Shown: one piece after another, positions 5,284 to 10,521 of the stretch
Position numbering within the stretch: position 1 is the first letter of the stretch
Layout of the letters: the number at the start of each line of letters is the position of its first letter
Assembly: GCA_028711205.1 (NCBI GenBank)
Contig: JAQTSP010000071.1
Span: forward strand, 1 to 10,521
Direction of reading: 5' to 3'
Source of the DNA: Eubacteriales bacterium
Lineage (GTDB): Bacteria; Bacillota; Clostridia; Christensenellales; SZUA-584
DNA: 10,521 nt
The notes under the pieces: model-generated
Told to the model about the DNA's origin: nothing
What the model saw: only the letters and a program-made list of their open reading frames with translations
The model's database searches: none
Position numbers and translations under genes: made by a program

Positions 5284-6258
5284 TTGATAGCACCAGTGGA
5301 AATTGCGGGCATCTCAACGACTCTGCCCAAAAGAGCCGTTACGAATTTTGAAATAGAAAAGCTTGTGGACACAACCGACGAATGGATCACGAAGAGAACG
5401 GGTATCAGCACGCGCCGCATCGCTTCAAAGGAAGAAACGGCGCTCGATATGGCCGCGGATGTGGCCAAAAAAGCGCTTGAACAATCAGGCGTTAAAAAAG
5501 AGGATATCGGTCTCATCGTTTCAAGCACGATCTGCAGTGAATATGTGACGCCCGCGATGGCCAGCCATGTCCAAAAAGCGTTTGATATCGACTGTGCCGC
5601 GATGGACATATCCGCCGGATGCACGGGGTTTGTCTATGCGCTCATAACAGCGGCCAGCCTGATGGATTCGCTCAGTATTGACGCGGCGCTCGTTGTCGCA
5701 AGCGAAAAGCTTTCCGATTATACTGACTGGGAAGACAGGTCGACGTGCGTGCTTTTCGGCGACGGCGCAGGCGCTGTTGTATTAAAAAGAAGCGACACGG
5801 CGTGTATGTCTTATCCGGTACTCGGCGGATCGCCGGATCATGAGGACGTGCTCATCTGCAAAAGAGAAAAGAGGCAAACGCCTTTCAGCGGCGCCGTCCG
5901 TGTTAAAAAAGAGTATATCCATATGAAAGGGCGCGAAGTTTTTACATACGCTGTCGGCGCGTTTGAGCATACATTAAAAAAACTATTGAAAATGTGCGGG
6001 GACAAACCGTATACTAAAATAATACCACACCAGGCCAACGAGAAAATTATCGATTATGTGATGAGAAAAACGGATTTTGGCAAGGAACAGTTCTTTATGA
6101 ATATAAAAGAATACGCCAATACTTCCTCCGCAACCATTCCGATAGCCATGTATGATGCTTACAAAGAGGGCTGGCTGAAAAAGGGCGACAGACTGGCGCT
6201 GGTCGGTTTTGGAGCAGGGCTGACCTGCGGCGGAGTTGTGATAGATTGGACACTTTAA
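5284..6258 (+). CDS. fabH: Beta-ketoacyl-ACP synthase III (KAS III)
   Basis: FabH starts fatty acid chains by condensing a short acyl-CoA primer with malonyl-ACP; the primer choice (acetyl or branched) sets straight or branched products and cannot be read from the sequence here. The 324-residue protein has the catalytic triad of the family: C113 in DISAGCTGFVYAL, H249 in PHQAN (248-252) and N279 in EYANTSS. It also has TTDEWITKRTGI (30-41) near the N-terminus, FGDGAGAVVL (158-167) and the C-terminal GFGAGLTCGG (308-317). These residues and the thiolase fold length separate it from FabF further down. It starts with TTG directly after the accA stop. It is followed by an 18-nt gap to acpP. Confidence 0.95.
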   Translation: MIAPVEIAGISTTLPKRAVTNFEIEKLVDTTDEWITKRTGISTRRIASKEETALDMAADVAKKALEQSGVKKEDIGLIVSSTICSEYVTPAMASHVQKAFDIDCAAMDISAGCTGFVYALITAASLMDSLSIDAALVVASEKLSDYTDWEDRSTCVLFGDGAGAVVLKRSDTACMSYPVLGGSPDHEDVLICKREKRQTPFSGAVRVKKEYIHMKGREVFTYAVGAFEHTLKKLLKMCGDKPYTKIIPHQANEKIIDYVMRKTDFGKEQFFMNIKEYANTSSATIPIAMYDAYKEGWLKKGDRLALVGFGAGLTCGGVVIDWTL

Positions 6259-6276
6259 AAACTGGAGGAAATAAGT

Positions 6277-6507
6277 ATGGAAGAGATTATTATTAAAAGC
6301 CTGATGGAGCAGCTTGACCTTGAAAGAGACGATATCACGATGGACTCAAGTTTTATCGATGATTTTGAGATGGACTCTCTTGATATGGTCGAAATGTTGA
6401 TCGACCTTGAAAAAGAGACAGGAATCAAGATCCCCAATGAAGAAGTCAAGGACATAGGCACGGTCGGCGAACTCATCAAATACCTGGAAGGGAAGAAAGA
6501 TGCATAA
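6277..6507 (+). CDS. acpP: Acyl carrier protein
   Basis: A 76-residue acidic protein that carries the growing acyl chain on a 4'-phosphopantetheine arm. The attachment motif is DSLD at 33-36, with S34 as the modified serine, at the N-terminus of helix II (DSLDMVEMLIDLEKE). The preceding FIDDFEMDSLD and following IPNEEVKDIGTVGELIKYL fit the four-helix ACP pattern. The strongest clear ribosome binding site in the block, GGAGG (6264-6268), lies 8 nt upstream, in keeping with the high amounts of ACP cells need. The last 8 nt overlap the start of fabK. A phosphopantetheinyl transferase (AcpS) needed for activation is not in the window. Confidence 0.96.
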   Translation: MEEIIIKSLMEQLDLERDDITMDSSFIDDFEMDSLDMVEMLIDLEKETGIKIPNEEVKDIGTVGELIKYLEGKKDA

Positions 6508-7465
6508 ATATGGCGGCACCATATGCGATATGCTGGGTATCGACTACCCGCTGATACAGGGCGGTATGGCATGGGTCTCAAACGCGAGCCTGGCTGCCGC
6601 TGTGTCTATGGCAGGCGGCCTTGGTGTGATTGCAGCGGGCAACGCGCCGCCCGAGTGGGTCGCTGAGCAGATAAGAAAGGTTCGGGAGAAAACGGATAAG
6701 CCTTTTGGCGTCAATGTGATGCTGCTGAGCCCGTATGTTGAGGATGTTGCGCGTATCGTTACAGAAGAGCGCGTGCCCATCGTGATCACGGGTGCCGGCA
6801 ATCCGTCCTCATATGTCAGGACATGGAAAGAAGCGGGATGTATCGTCGCGCCGGTCGTCGCGAGCCGTGCGCTTGCGATGATGATGCAGCGGATGGGCGC
6901 CGATTTTTTGATCGCGGAAGGATGCGAAGCGGGCGGACACATCGGCGAGCTCACGACGATGGTACTTGTGCCGGATATCGTTCGCAGTGTAGGCATACCG
7001 GTCGTTGCGGCGGGCGGCATATTCGACGCGGACACCGTTGCTGCTGCGTTTTGCCTCGGCGCGAAGGGCGTACAGGTGGGCACACGGTTCATACTGGCGG
7101 AGGAATGTACCGCGCATGAGGAATACAAAAACCGTATCATCAAAGCCAAGGATATCGACAGCAAGGTGACAGGGCGTATCACGGGGCATCCGGTGCGGGT
7201 TCTGAGAAGTCCGCTTGTCAGAGTGATGGCGCGTGTCGAGTACGAGGAGAACGCCGTGGAGAAGCTGGAGGAACTGGGCGTGGGTTCTCTTCAAAACGCG
7301 GTTTTGTACGGAGACAAAGACAACGGGTCTTTCATGGCCGGACAGTGTGCGTGCATGCTCGACAGGGTACAGACGGCGGCAGAGATCATACGCGAGCTGT
7401 TTGACGAAGAACGGTTAAAAAGTATCTGCAATCAAGTTTTTTGCGGCAGGCTGCTGGAAGGATGA
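6500..7465 (+). CDS. fabK: Enoyl-ACP reductase II, FMN-dependent
   Basis: FabK catalyses the last reduction of each elongation cycle (trans-2-enoyl-ACP to acyl-ACP) using NAD(P)H and FMN. The 321-residue TIM-barrel protein shows YPLIQGGMAWVSN (16-28), FGVNVMLLSP (69-78), ITGAGNPS (96-103), EGCEAGGHIGELTT (140-153) with the candidate catalytic H147, VVAAGGIFD (168-176) and GAKGVQVGTRF (187-197) for the FMN phosphate. The GGHIGELTT segment and the fab context favour FabK over nitronate monooxygenase, its close relative. FabK replaces FabI and is not a triclosan target, so the organism would be expected to resist that compound if FabK is its only enoyl reductase. The ATG lies 8 nt inside acpP, with a GGAAGGGA site (6486-6493) just upstream, indicating coupled translation. 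Confidence 0.95.
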   Translation: MHKYGGTICDMLGIDYPLIQGGMAWVSNASLAAAVSMAGGLGVIAAGNAPPEWVAEQIRKVREKTDKPFGVNVMLLSPYVEDVARIVTEERVPIVITGAGNPSSYVRTWKEAGCIVAPVVASRALAMMMQRMGADFLIAEGCEAGGHIGELTTMVLVPDIVRSVGIPVVAAGGIFDADTVAAAFCLGAKGVQVGTRFILAEECTAHEEYKNRIIKAKDIDSKVTGRITGHPVRVLRSPLVRVMARVEYEENAVEKLEELGVGSLQNAVLYGDKDNGSFMAGQCACMLDRVQTAAEIIRELFDEERLKSICNQVFCGRLLEG

Positions 7466-7481
7466 CAAAAGGATGACAAAA
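7460..7481 (+). repeat. Tandem 11-bp duplication spanning the fabK stop and fabD ribosome binding site
   Basis: GGATGACAAAA occurs twice head to tail (7460-7470 and 7471-7481). The first copy contains the fabK stop TGA (7463-7465); the second provides AAGGA (7469-7473) seven nt before the fabD ATG, whose A is the last base of the repeat. It looks like a recent slippage duplication. Confidence 0.85.
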
Positions 7482-8401
7482 TGAAAACAATATTTTTATT
7501 CCCCGGTCAGGGCGCACAAACGGTTGGAATGGGTTTGGACTTATACGATCATCATATTATTTATAAACAAACGTTTGATATGTGCGAGCAGGGCGCGGGG
7601 CTTGATTTGAAAGCCGCGTGTTTTGAAGGGGAGAGAATGGACGAGAGCGAAGTGGTTCAGCCCGCTATTTTTGCGCACTCAGTTTCGCTGCTGCGCGTGT
7701 TGCAAAGCGAAGGCTATGACGCGGATATATATGCCGGGCTGTCTCTTGGCGAGTACACCGCGCTGACCGCCGCGGACGTGTTCTCTGCCGCGCAGTGCGC
7801 GGCGCTTGTGCGCCAGAGAGGGCGCATCATGGACTATGCGCTGCCAAAGGGCGAGGGCGGCATGCTGTCAGTCATCGGGTTCGACATCGGACAGGTGAGA
7901 GATGTCATCAAAGATTATGACGGCGTATCTGTGTCCAATCATCTGTCCGAGCTGCAAGTGGTTATCGGAGGGAAGATGGACGATTTGAAAAAGCTTGAAC
8001 AAGTGTTTATAAGCCGCGGCGCAAAAATGGTCGGTTTTTTAAACGTGAGGGGCCCTTCTCATACACCGATGCTGGCTGAGGCGGCGGATACGTTCATGTA
8101 TGTATTAAAAGGCGTGGAAGCGGGCAGTATGCAAAAGCCTGTGTATTCCAATGTTATGGGGATGCCGTATGATAACGGCACCGATATAAAAGCAACGCTC
8201 GCAAAACAGATGTGTACGATCGTCAAATGGCATGGCTGCGTGGAGCATATGGTGGAAAGCGGCATCGAGAGATATGTTGAGATCGGGCCGTCCAATGTGC
8301 TGACCAAGCTGGTAAAACGCAGAGCAGGCAAAGACGCGCTCACCGTATCCGTGCGCGACTTGCCGACGCTGGAAAAGTTTTTGTCTGAAAATAATGAGTG
8401 A
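7481..8401 (+). CDS. fabD: Malonyl-CoA:ACP transacylase
   Basis: FabD transfers the malonyl group from CoA to the ACP phosphopantetheine, feeding both FabH and FabF. The 306 residues are the normal length. Motifs: FPGQGAQTVGMG (7-18) with Q10 at the oxyanion hole, the nucleophile elbow GLSLGEYTAL (86-95) with S88, the malonate-binding R113 in VRQRGRIM, and the catalytic H194 in GPSHTPM. EIGPSNVLTKLVKR (267-280) is the C-terminal family signature. The elbow reads GLSLG instead of the GHSLG of E. coli; as I recall this variant occurs in streptococcal FabD, so it is not a defect. The ATG follows the tandem repeat at the fabK end. The stop TGA overlaps the ribosome binding site of fabG. Confidence 0.95.
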   Translation: MKTIFLFPGQGAQTVGMGLDLYDHHIIYKQTFDMCEQGAGLDLKAACFEGERMDESEVVQPAIFAHSVSLLRVLQSEGYDADIYAGLSLGEYTALTAADVFSAAQCAALVRQRGRIMDYALPKGEGGMLSVIGFDIGQVRDVIKDYDGVSVSNHLSELQVVIGGKMDDLKKLEQVFISRGAKMVGFLNVRGPSHTPMLAEAADTFMYVLKGVEAGSMQKPVYSNVMGMPYDNGTDIKATLAKQMCTIVKWHGCVEHMVESGIERYVEIGPSNVLTKLVKRRAGKDALTVSVRDLPTLEKFLSENNE

Positions 8402-8406
8402 GGTGA
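8400..8406 (+). promoter_or_regulatory. Ribosome binding site for the fabG TTG start
   Basis: GAGGTGA overlaps the fabD stop and lies 6 nt before TTG 8413. An in-frame TGA at 8404-8406 excludes any earlier start, and the nearby ATG at 8421 is out of frame, so TTG is the only start giving the full Rossmann fold. Confidence 0.85.
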
Positions 8407-8412
8407 GATATA

Positions 8413-9147
8413 TTGAATCGATGTGCTTTGGTCACGGGCGCTTCGGGCGGTATCGGGCAGGCGATCTGTCTTGAACTTGCAAGAAGCGGATTTGACATCG
8501 GTATTCATTATCACAGCAACGATAAAAAAGCAAACGAGATAAAGGAAAAAGTTGAGGAACTTGGCAAAAGGGCGGCCGCATTTCAGGCTGATCTGAAAAG
8601 CTCGGAGAGCTGCCGAAACATGATCGCGCAGTGTGCCGATGCGTTTAGCGGCATATACGCGCTGGTCAACGGCGCAGGCATCACGGACGACGGGCTCATC
8701 ATACGCATGTCCGACGAGCAGTTCGGCGGCGTCATTGAGGCCAACCTCAACAGCTGTTTCTACTGTACAAGGGAAGCGGTTGCGTATATGATAAAAGCGC
8801 GCGCGGGACGGATCATCAACATCACATCTGTTGTGGGTATCACCGGCAACTCGGGACAGGCCAACTACGCGGCGTCCAAGGCGGCGATGATCGGGCTGAC
8901 AAAATCCTGCGCGAAAGAAGTTGCCAAACGCGGCATATGCGTCAACGCCGTTGCGCCGGGATATATTGAAACGGCAATGACAGATAAGTTAAGCGAAGAC
9001 ATAAAACAGAAAATGAAGCAGGCGATACCGCTCGGGCGGTTTGGCAGCCCGAAGGATGTCGCGGATCTGGTGTGTTTTTTATGCAGCGACAGCGCGTCGT
9101 ATATCACCGGCCAGGTGATGGTTGTCGACGGCGGAATGGTCATATAG
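8413..9147 (+). CDS. fabG: 3-oxoacyl-ACP reductase
   Basis: FabG reduces the beta-keto group of acyl-ACP with NADPH. It is a 244-residue short-chain dehydrogenase of exactly the usual FabG length. The cofactor loop TGASGGIG lies at 8-15, and the active-site tetrad is N111 (EANLNS), S139 (NITSVVG), Y152 and K156 (NYAASKAA). GQANYAASKA, the PGYIETAMT segment (182-190) and the C-terminal SDSASYITGQVMVVDGGM (225-242) are typical of FabG in fab operons. The structural NNAG motif reads NGAG (86-89), a tolerated variation in the superfamily. Start is TTG, one of two in this operon. The gene lies between fabD and fabF, 11 nt and 17 nt away. Confidence 0.95.
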   Translation: MNRCALVTGASGGIGQAICLELARSGFDIGIHYHSNDKKANEIKEKVEELGKRAAAFQADLKSSESCRNMIAQCADAFSGIYALVNGAGITDDGLIIRMSDEQFGGVIEANLNSCFYCTREAVAYMIKARAGRIINITSVVGITGNSGQANYAASKAAMIGLTKSCAKEVAKRGICVNAVAPGYIETAMTDKLSEDIKQKMKQAIPLGRFGSPKDVADLVCFLCSDSASYITGQVMVVDGGMVI

Positions 9148-9164
9148 GGGTAAGGTGGAGGCAT

Positions 9165-10403
9165 ATGAGCAATAAAGTCATGATTACCGGCATGGGTGCG
9201 GTTTCACCCATTGGTTCAAATGTGGCGGATTCGTTCAAATCCGCAATAGACGGCGTGTGCGGGATTGATAAGGCCACGTACTTTGATGCGGAGTTTACAG
9301 GTATCACCGCCGCGGGCGAAGTCAAGGATTTTGACCCCTCGCAATATATCAGCAAGCGGGAAGCAAAGCGGATGGCGCGGTTTACGCAGCTCGCGATGGT
9401 CGCAGCGATGCAGGCATGGGAAGAGAGCGGCATGGGAAACAGCGGCTTTAATGCGGACCGCGTTGGCGTGATGCTTGGGAGCGGCATGGGCGGCCTTGGT
9501 ATCATCTGCGAACAGTACGATGAAATGAAAGAGGGCGGCGCAAGGTGTGTTTCCTCATTGTTTATTCCAAAGGCCATCATCAACACGACGGCCGGACTGA
9601 TCGCGATCAGGCTTGGGCTTCACGGGCCGTGTCTCAGCGTTGTCACCGCATGTTCTTCGGGCGCGGACGCGATCGGGCAGGCATATTATGCCGTCAAGGA
9701 AGGGCGTCTCGATGCCGTGCTTGTCGGCGGCGCCGAATCGACGATGATCGATCTTGCCGTTCAGGGATTTCACCAGATGCAGGCGCTCTCGGAGCAGACC
9801 GATCCCAAAAAGGCGAGCATACCGTTTGACAAAGACAGAGATGGTTTCGTGATGAGCGAAGGGTCGGCGTTTTTGCTGCTTGAGAGCGAAGCGCATGCAA
9901 AGAAGCGCGGCGCAAAACCGCTGGGGCAGATCGCCGGATACGTGCAGACGTGCGACGCGTACCATATCACGGCGCCGACACCGGACGGAGAATACGCGGC
10001 AAAGGCGATGGCGCTTGTCATGAAGGAAGCGGGTATCGATAAAAAAGACGTCGGATATATCAACGCGCACGGCACAAGTACGCCGCTCAATGACGTCAGT
10101 GAGAGCGGCGCGATCGAAAGATGTTTCGGCGATTACGCGAAAAATCTGCTCGTCAGTTCCACAAAGTCGATGACGGGGCACATGCTTGGCGCCGCAGGCG
10201 CTTTTGAGGCAGTGATCACGATGTGCGCGCTGAACTTGGGGATCGCGCCGCCGACGGTCGGCCTTGAAACAGAGGCTGAGGGGTGCAACCTCGATTATGT
10301 GAAGGGCAAAGCGAAGAAAATGGATACGCAGTACGCGATATCAAACTCGTTTGGGTTTGGCGGCCATAACAGCTGCATACTTTTAAAAAAGATAGACGAT
10401 TAA
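9165..10403 (+). CDS. fabF: Beta-ketoacyl-ACP synthase II (KAS II)
   Basis: FabF elongates acyl-ACP by decarboxylative condensation with malonyl-ACP. The 412-residue protein matches FabF length and carries the Cys-His-His triad of elongating synthases: C163 in VVTACSSGADAI, H302 in NAHGTSTPLND and H339 in KSMTGHMLGAAGAFEA, plus the gating loop FGFGGHN (396-402). GSGMGGL (106-112) and PFDKDRDGFVMSEG (220-233) are further signatures. The Cys-His-His arrangement separates it from FabH (Cys-His-Asn). The ATG at 9165 follows AAGGTGGAGG (9152-9161). An upstream in-frame ATG at 9072 lies within fabG and would add 31 unrelated residues, so it is not used. It is the only elongating synthase seen here; no FabB-like second copy is present in the window. 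Confidence 0.96.
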   Translation: MSNKVMITGMGAVSPIGSNVADSFKSAIDGVCGIDKATYFDAEFTGITAAGEVKDFDPSQYISKREAKRMARFTQLAMVAAMQAWEESGMGNSGFNADRVGVMLGSGMGGLGIICEQYDEMKEGGARCVSSLFIPKAIINTTAGLIAIRLGLHGPCLSVVTACSSGADAIGQAYYAVKEGRLDAVLVGGAESTMIDLAVQGFHQMQALSEQTDPKKASIPFDKDRDGFVMSEGSAFLLLESEAHAKKRGAKPLGQIAGYVQTCDAYHITAPTPDGEYAAKAMALVMKEAGIDKKDVGYINAHGTSTPLNDVSESGAIERCFGDYAKNLLVSSTKSMTGHMLGAAGAFEAVITMCALNLGIAPPTVGLETEAEGCNLDYVKGKAKKMDTQYAISNSFGFGGHNSCILLKKIDD

Positions 10404-10442
10404 TACGGGTAATAAAAAGAACAGGCATGAAGAGGAGGCGTT

Positions 10443-10521
10443 ATGTTAGGCATTGACGAAATTAAAAAAATATTACCGCACAGAGAGCCTTTTTTGATGG
10501 TCGACAGGGTGGACGAGCTTG
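10443..10521 (+). CDS. fabZ: 3-hydroxyacyl-ACP dehydratase FabZ, N-terminal fragment cut by the window end
   Basis: Only the first 26 codons are present. They read MLGIDEIKKILPHREPFLMV followed by DRVDEL, which is the FabZ N-terminus: the ILPHREPFLMVDRV block holds the catalytic histidine (H13). FabZ dehydrates 3-hydroxyacyl-ACP to the trans-2-enoyl product used by FabK. The start follows a strong GAGGAGG (10432-10438) 4 nt upstream, and the gene begins 39 nt after fabF, the widest gap in the operon; no promoter or terminator is evident in that gap. Whether the rest of the gene is intact, and what follows it, cannot be seen. Confidence 0.92.
   Translation, partial: MLGIDEIKKILPHREPFLMVDRVDEL

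Noticed and set aside
7736..7765. FabD nucleophile elbow GLSLG instead of GHSLG as a damaged active site
   Set aside because: The Ser, Arg and His needed for catalysis are all present, and GLSLGEY is recalled from streptococcal FabD.
8664..8682. FabG NNAG motif reading NGAG as a possible loss of function
   Set aside because: The catalytic tetrad N111, S139, Y152, K156 is intact and the second position of NNAG varies widely in short-chain dehydrogenases.
9072..9164. Longer fabF start inside fabG
   Set aside because: The added 31 residues are basic and unlike any synthase; MSNKVMITGMG at 9165 is the standard FabF start with its own ribosome binding site.
1..10521. Mobile elements, CRISPR arrays, tRNA/rRNA genes, toxin-antitoxin or phage genes
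   Set aside because: No transposase or integrase frame, no spaced repeats, no structural RNA signature; nearly all sequence outside 857-1016 and 1464-1807 is accounted for by the spoIVA, regulator and acc-fab genes.

Overview
The window carries a nearly complete type II (dissociated) fatty acid synthesis locus on the + strand, next to the 3' end of a sporulation gene. The organism is most likely an endospore-forming, low-to-mid GC Gram-positive of the class Clostridia. Three things point there: the partial first gene is the C-terminal half of SpoIVA, a spore-coat basement-layer protein found only in endospore formers; the enoyl-ACP reductase is the flavoprotein FabK rather than FabI; and the regulator is a FabT-like MarR protein. 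I cannot name a genus from sequence alone.

Layout. Positions 2-856 are the end of spoIVA, closed by a good intrinsic terminator (888-917). A promoter with a perfect extended -10 (938-966) then drives a FabT-like MarR repressor (1017-1463). The following 344 bp (1464-1807) hold no gene. This stretch is very T-rich and contains a chain of hairpin/T-run elements, a strong promoter with a perfect TTGACA (1667-1695), a perfect 15-bp palindrome just past the predicted transcription start, and a hairpin next to the ribosome binding site. From 1808 to the window edge runs one tightly packed operon: accB-accC-accD-accA-fabH-acpP-fabK-fabD-fabG-fabF-fabZ (fabZ cut by the edge). Gaps are -8 to +39 nt, with one ATGA overlap and one 8-nt overlap, so translational coupling is likely at several junctions.

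How the genes work together. AccB (biotin carrier), AccC (biotin carboxylase) and AccD/AccA (carboxyltransferase) make malonyl-CoA. FabD moves the malonyl group to the carrier AcpP. FabH starts chains by condensing a short acyl-CoA with malonyl-ACP. FabG, FabZ and FabK carry out ketoreduction, dehydration and enoyl reduction, and FabF extends the chain. The FabT-like protein is the obvious candidate regulator. A 12-bp motif, matching at 11 positions but in opposite orientation, occurs in both the regulator's and the operon's promoter region and is a candidate operator.

I found no mobile element, CRISPR array, RNA gene or defence system, and no evidence of an undescribed system. The points most worth a second look are the regulatory region 918-1807, an alanine replacing a normally aromatic active-site residue in AccC, and a tandem 11-bp duplication at the fabK/fabD junction.
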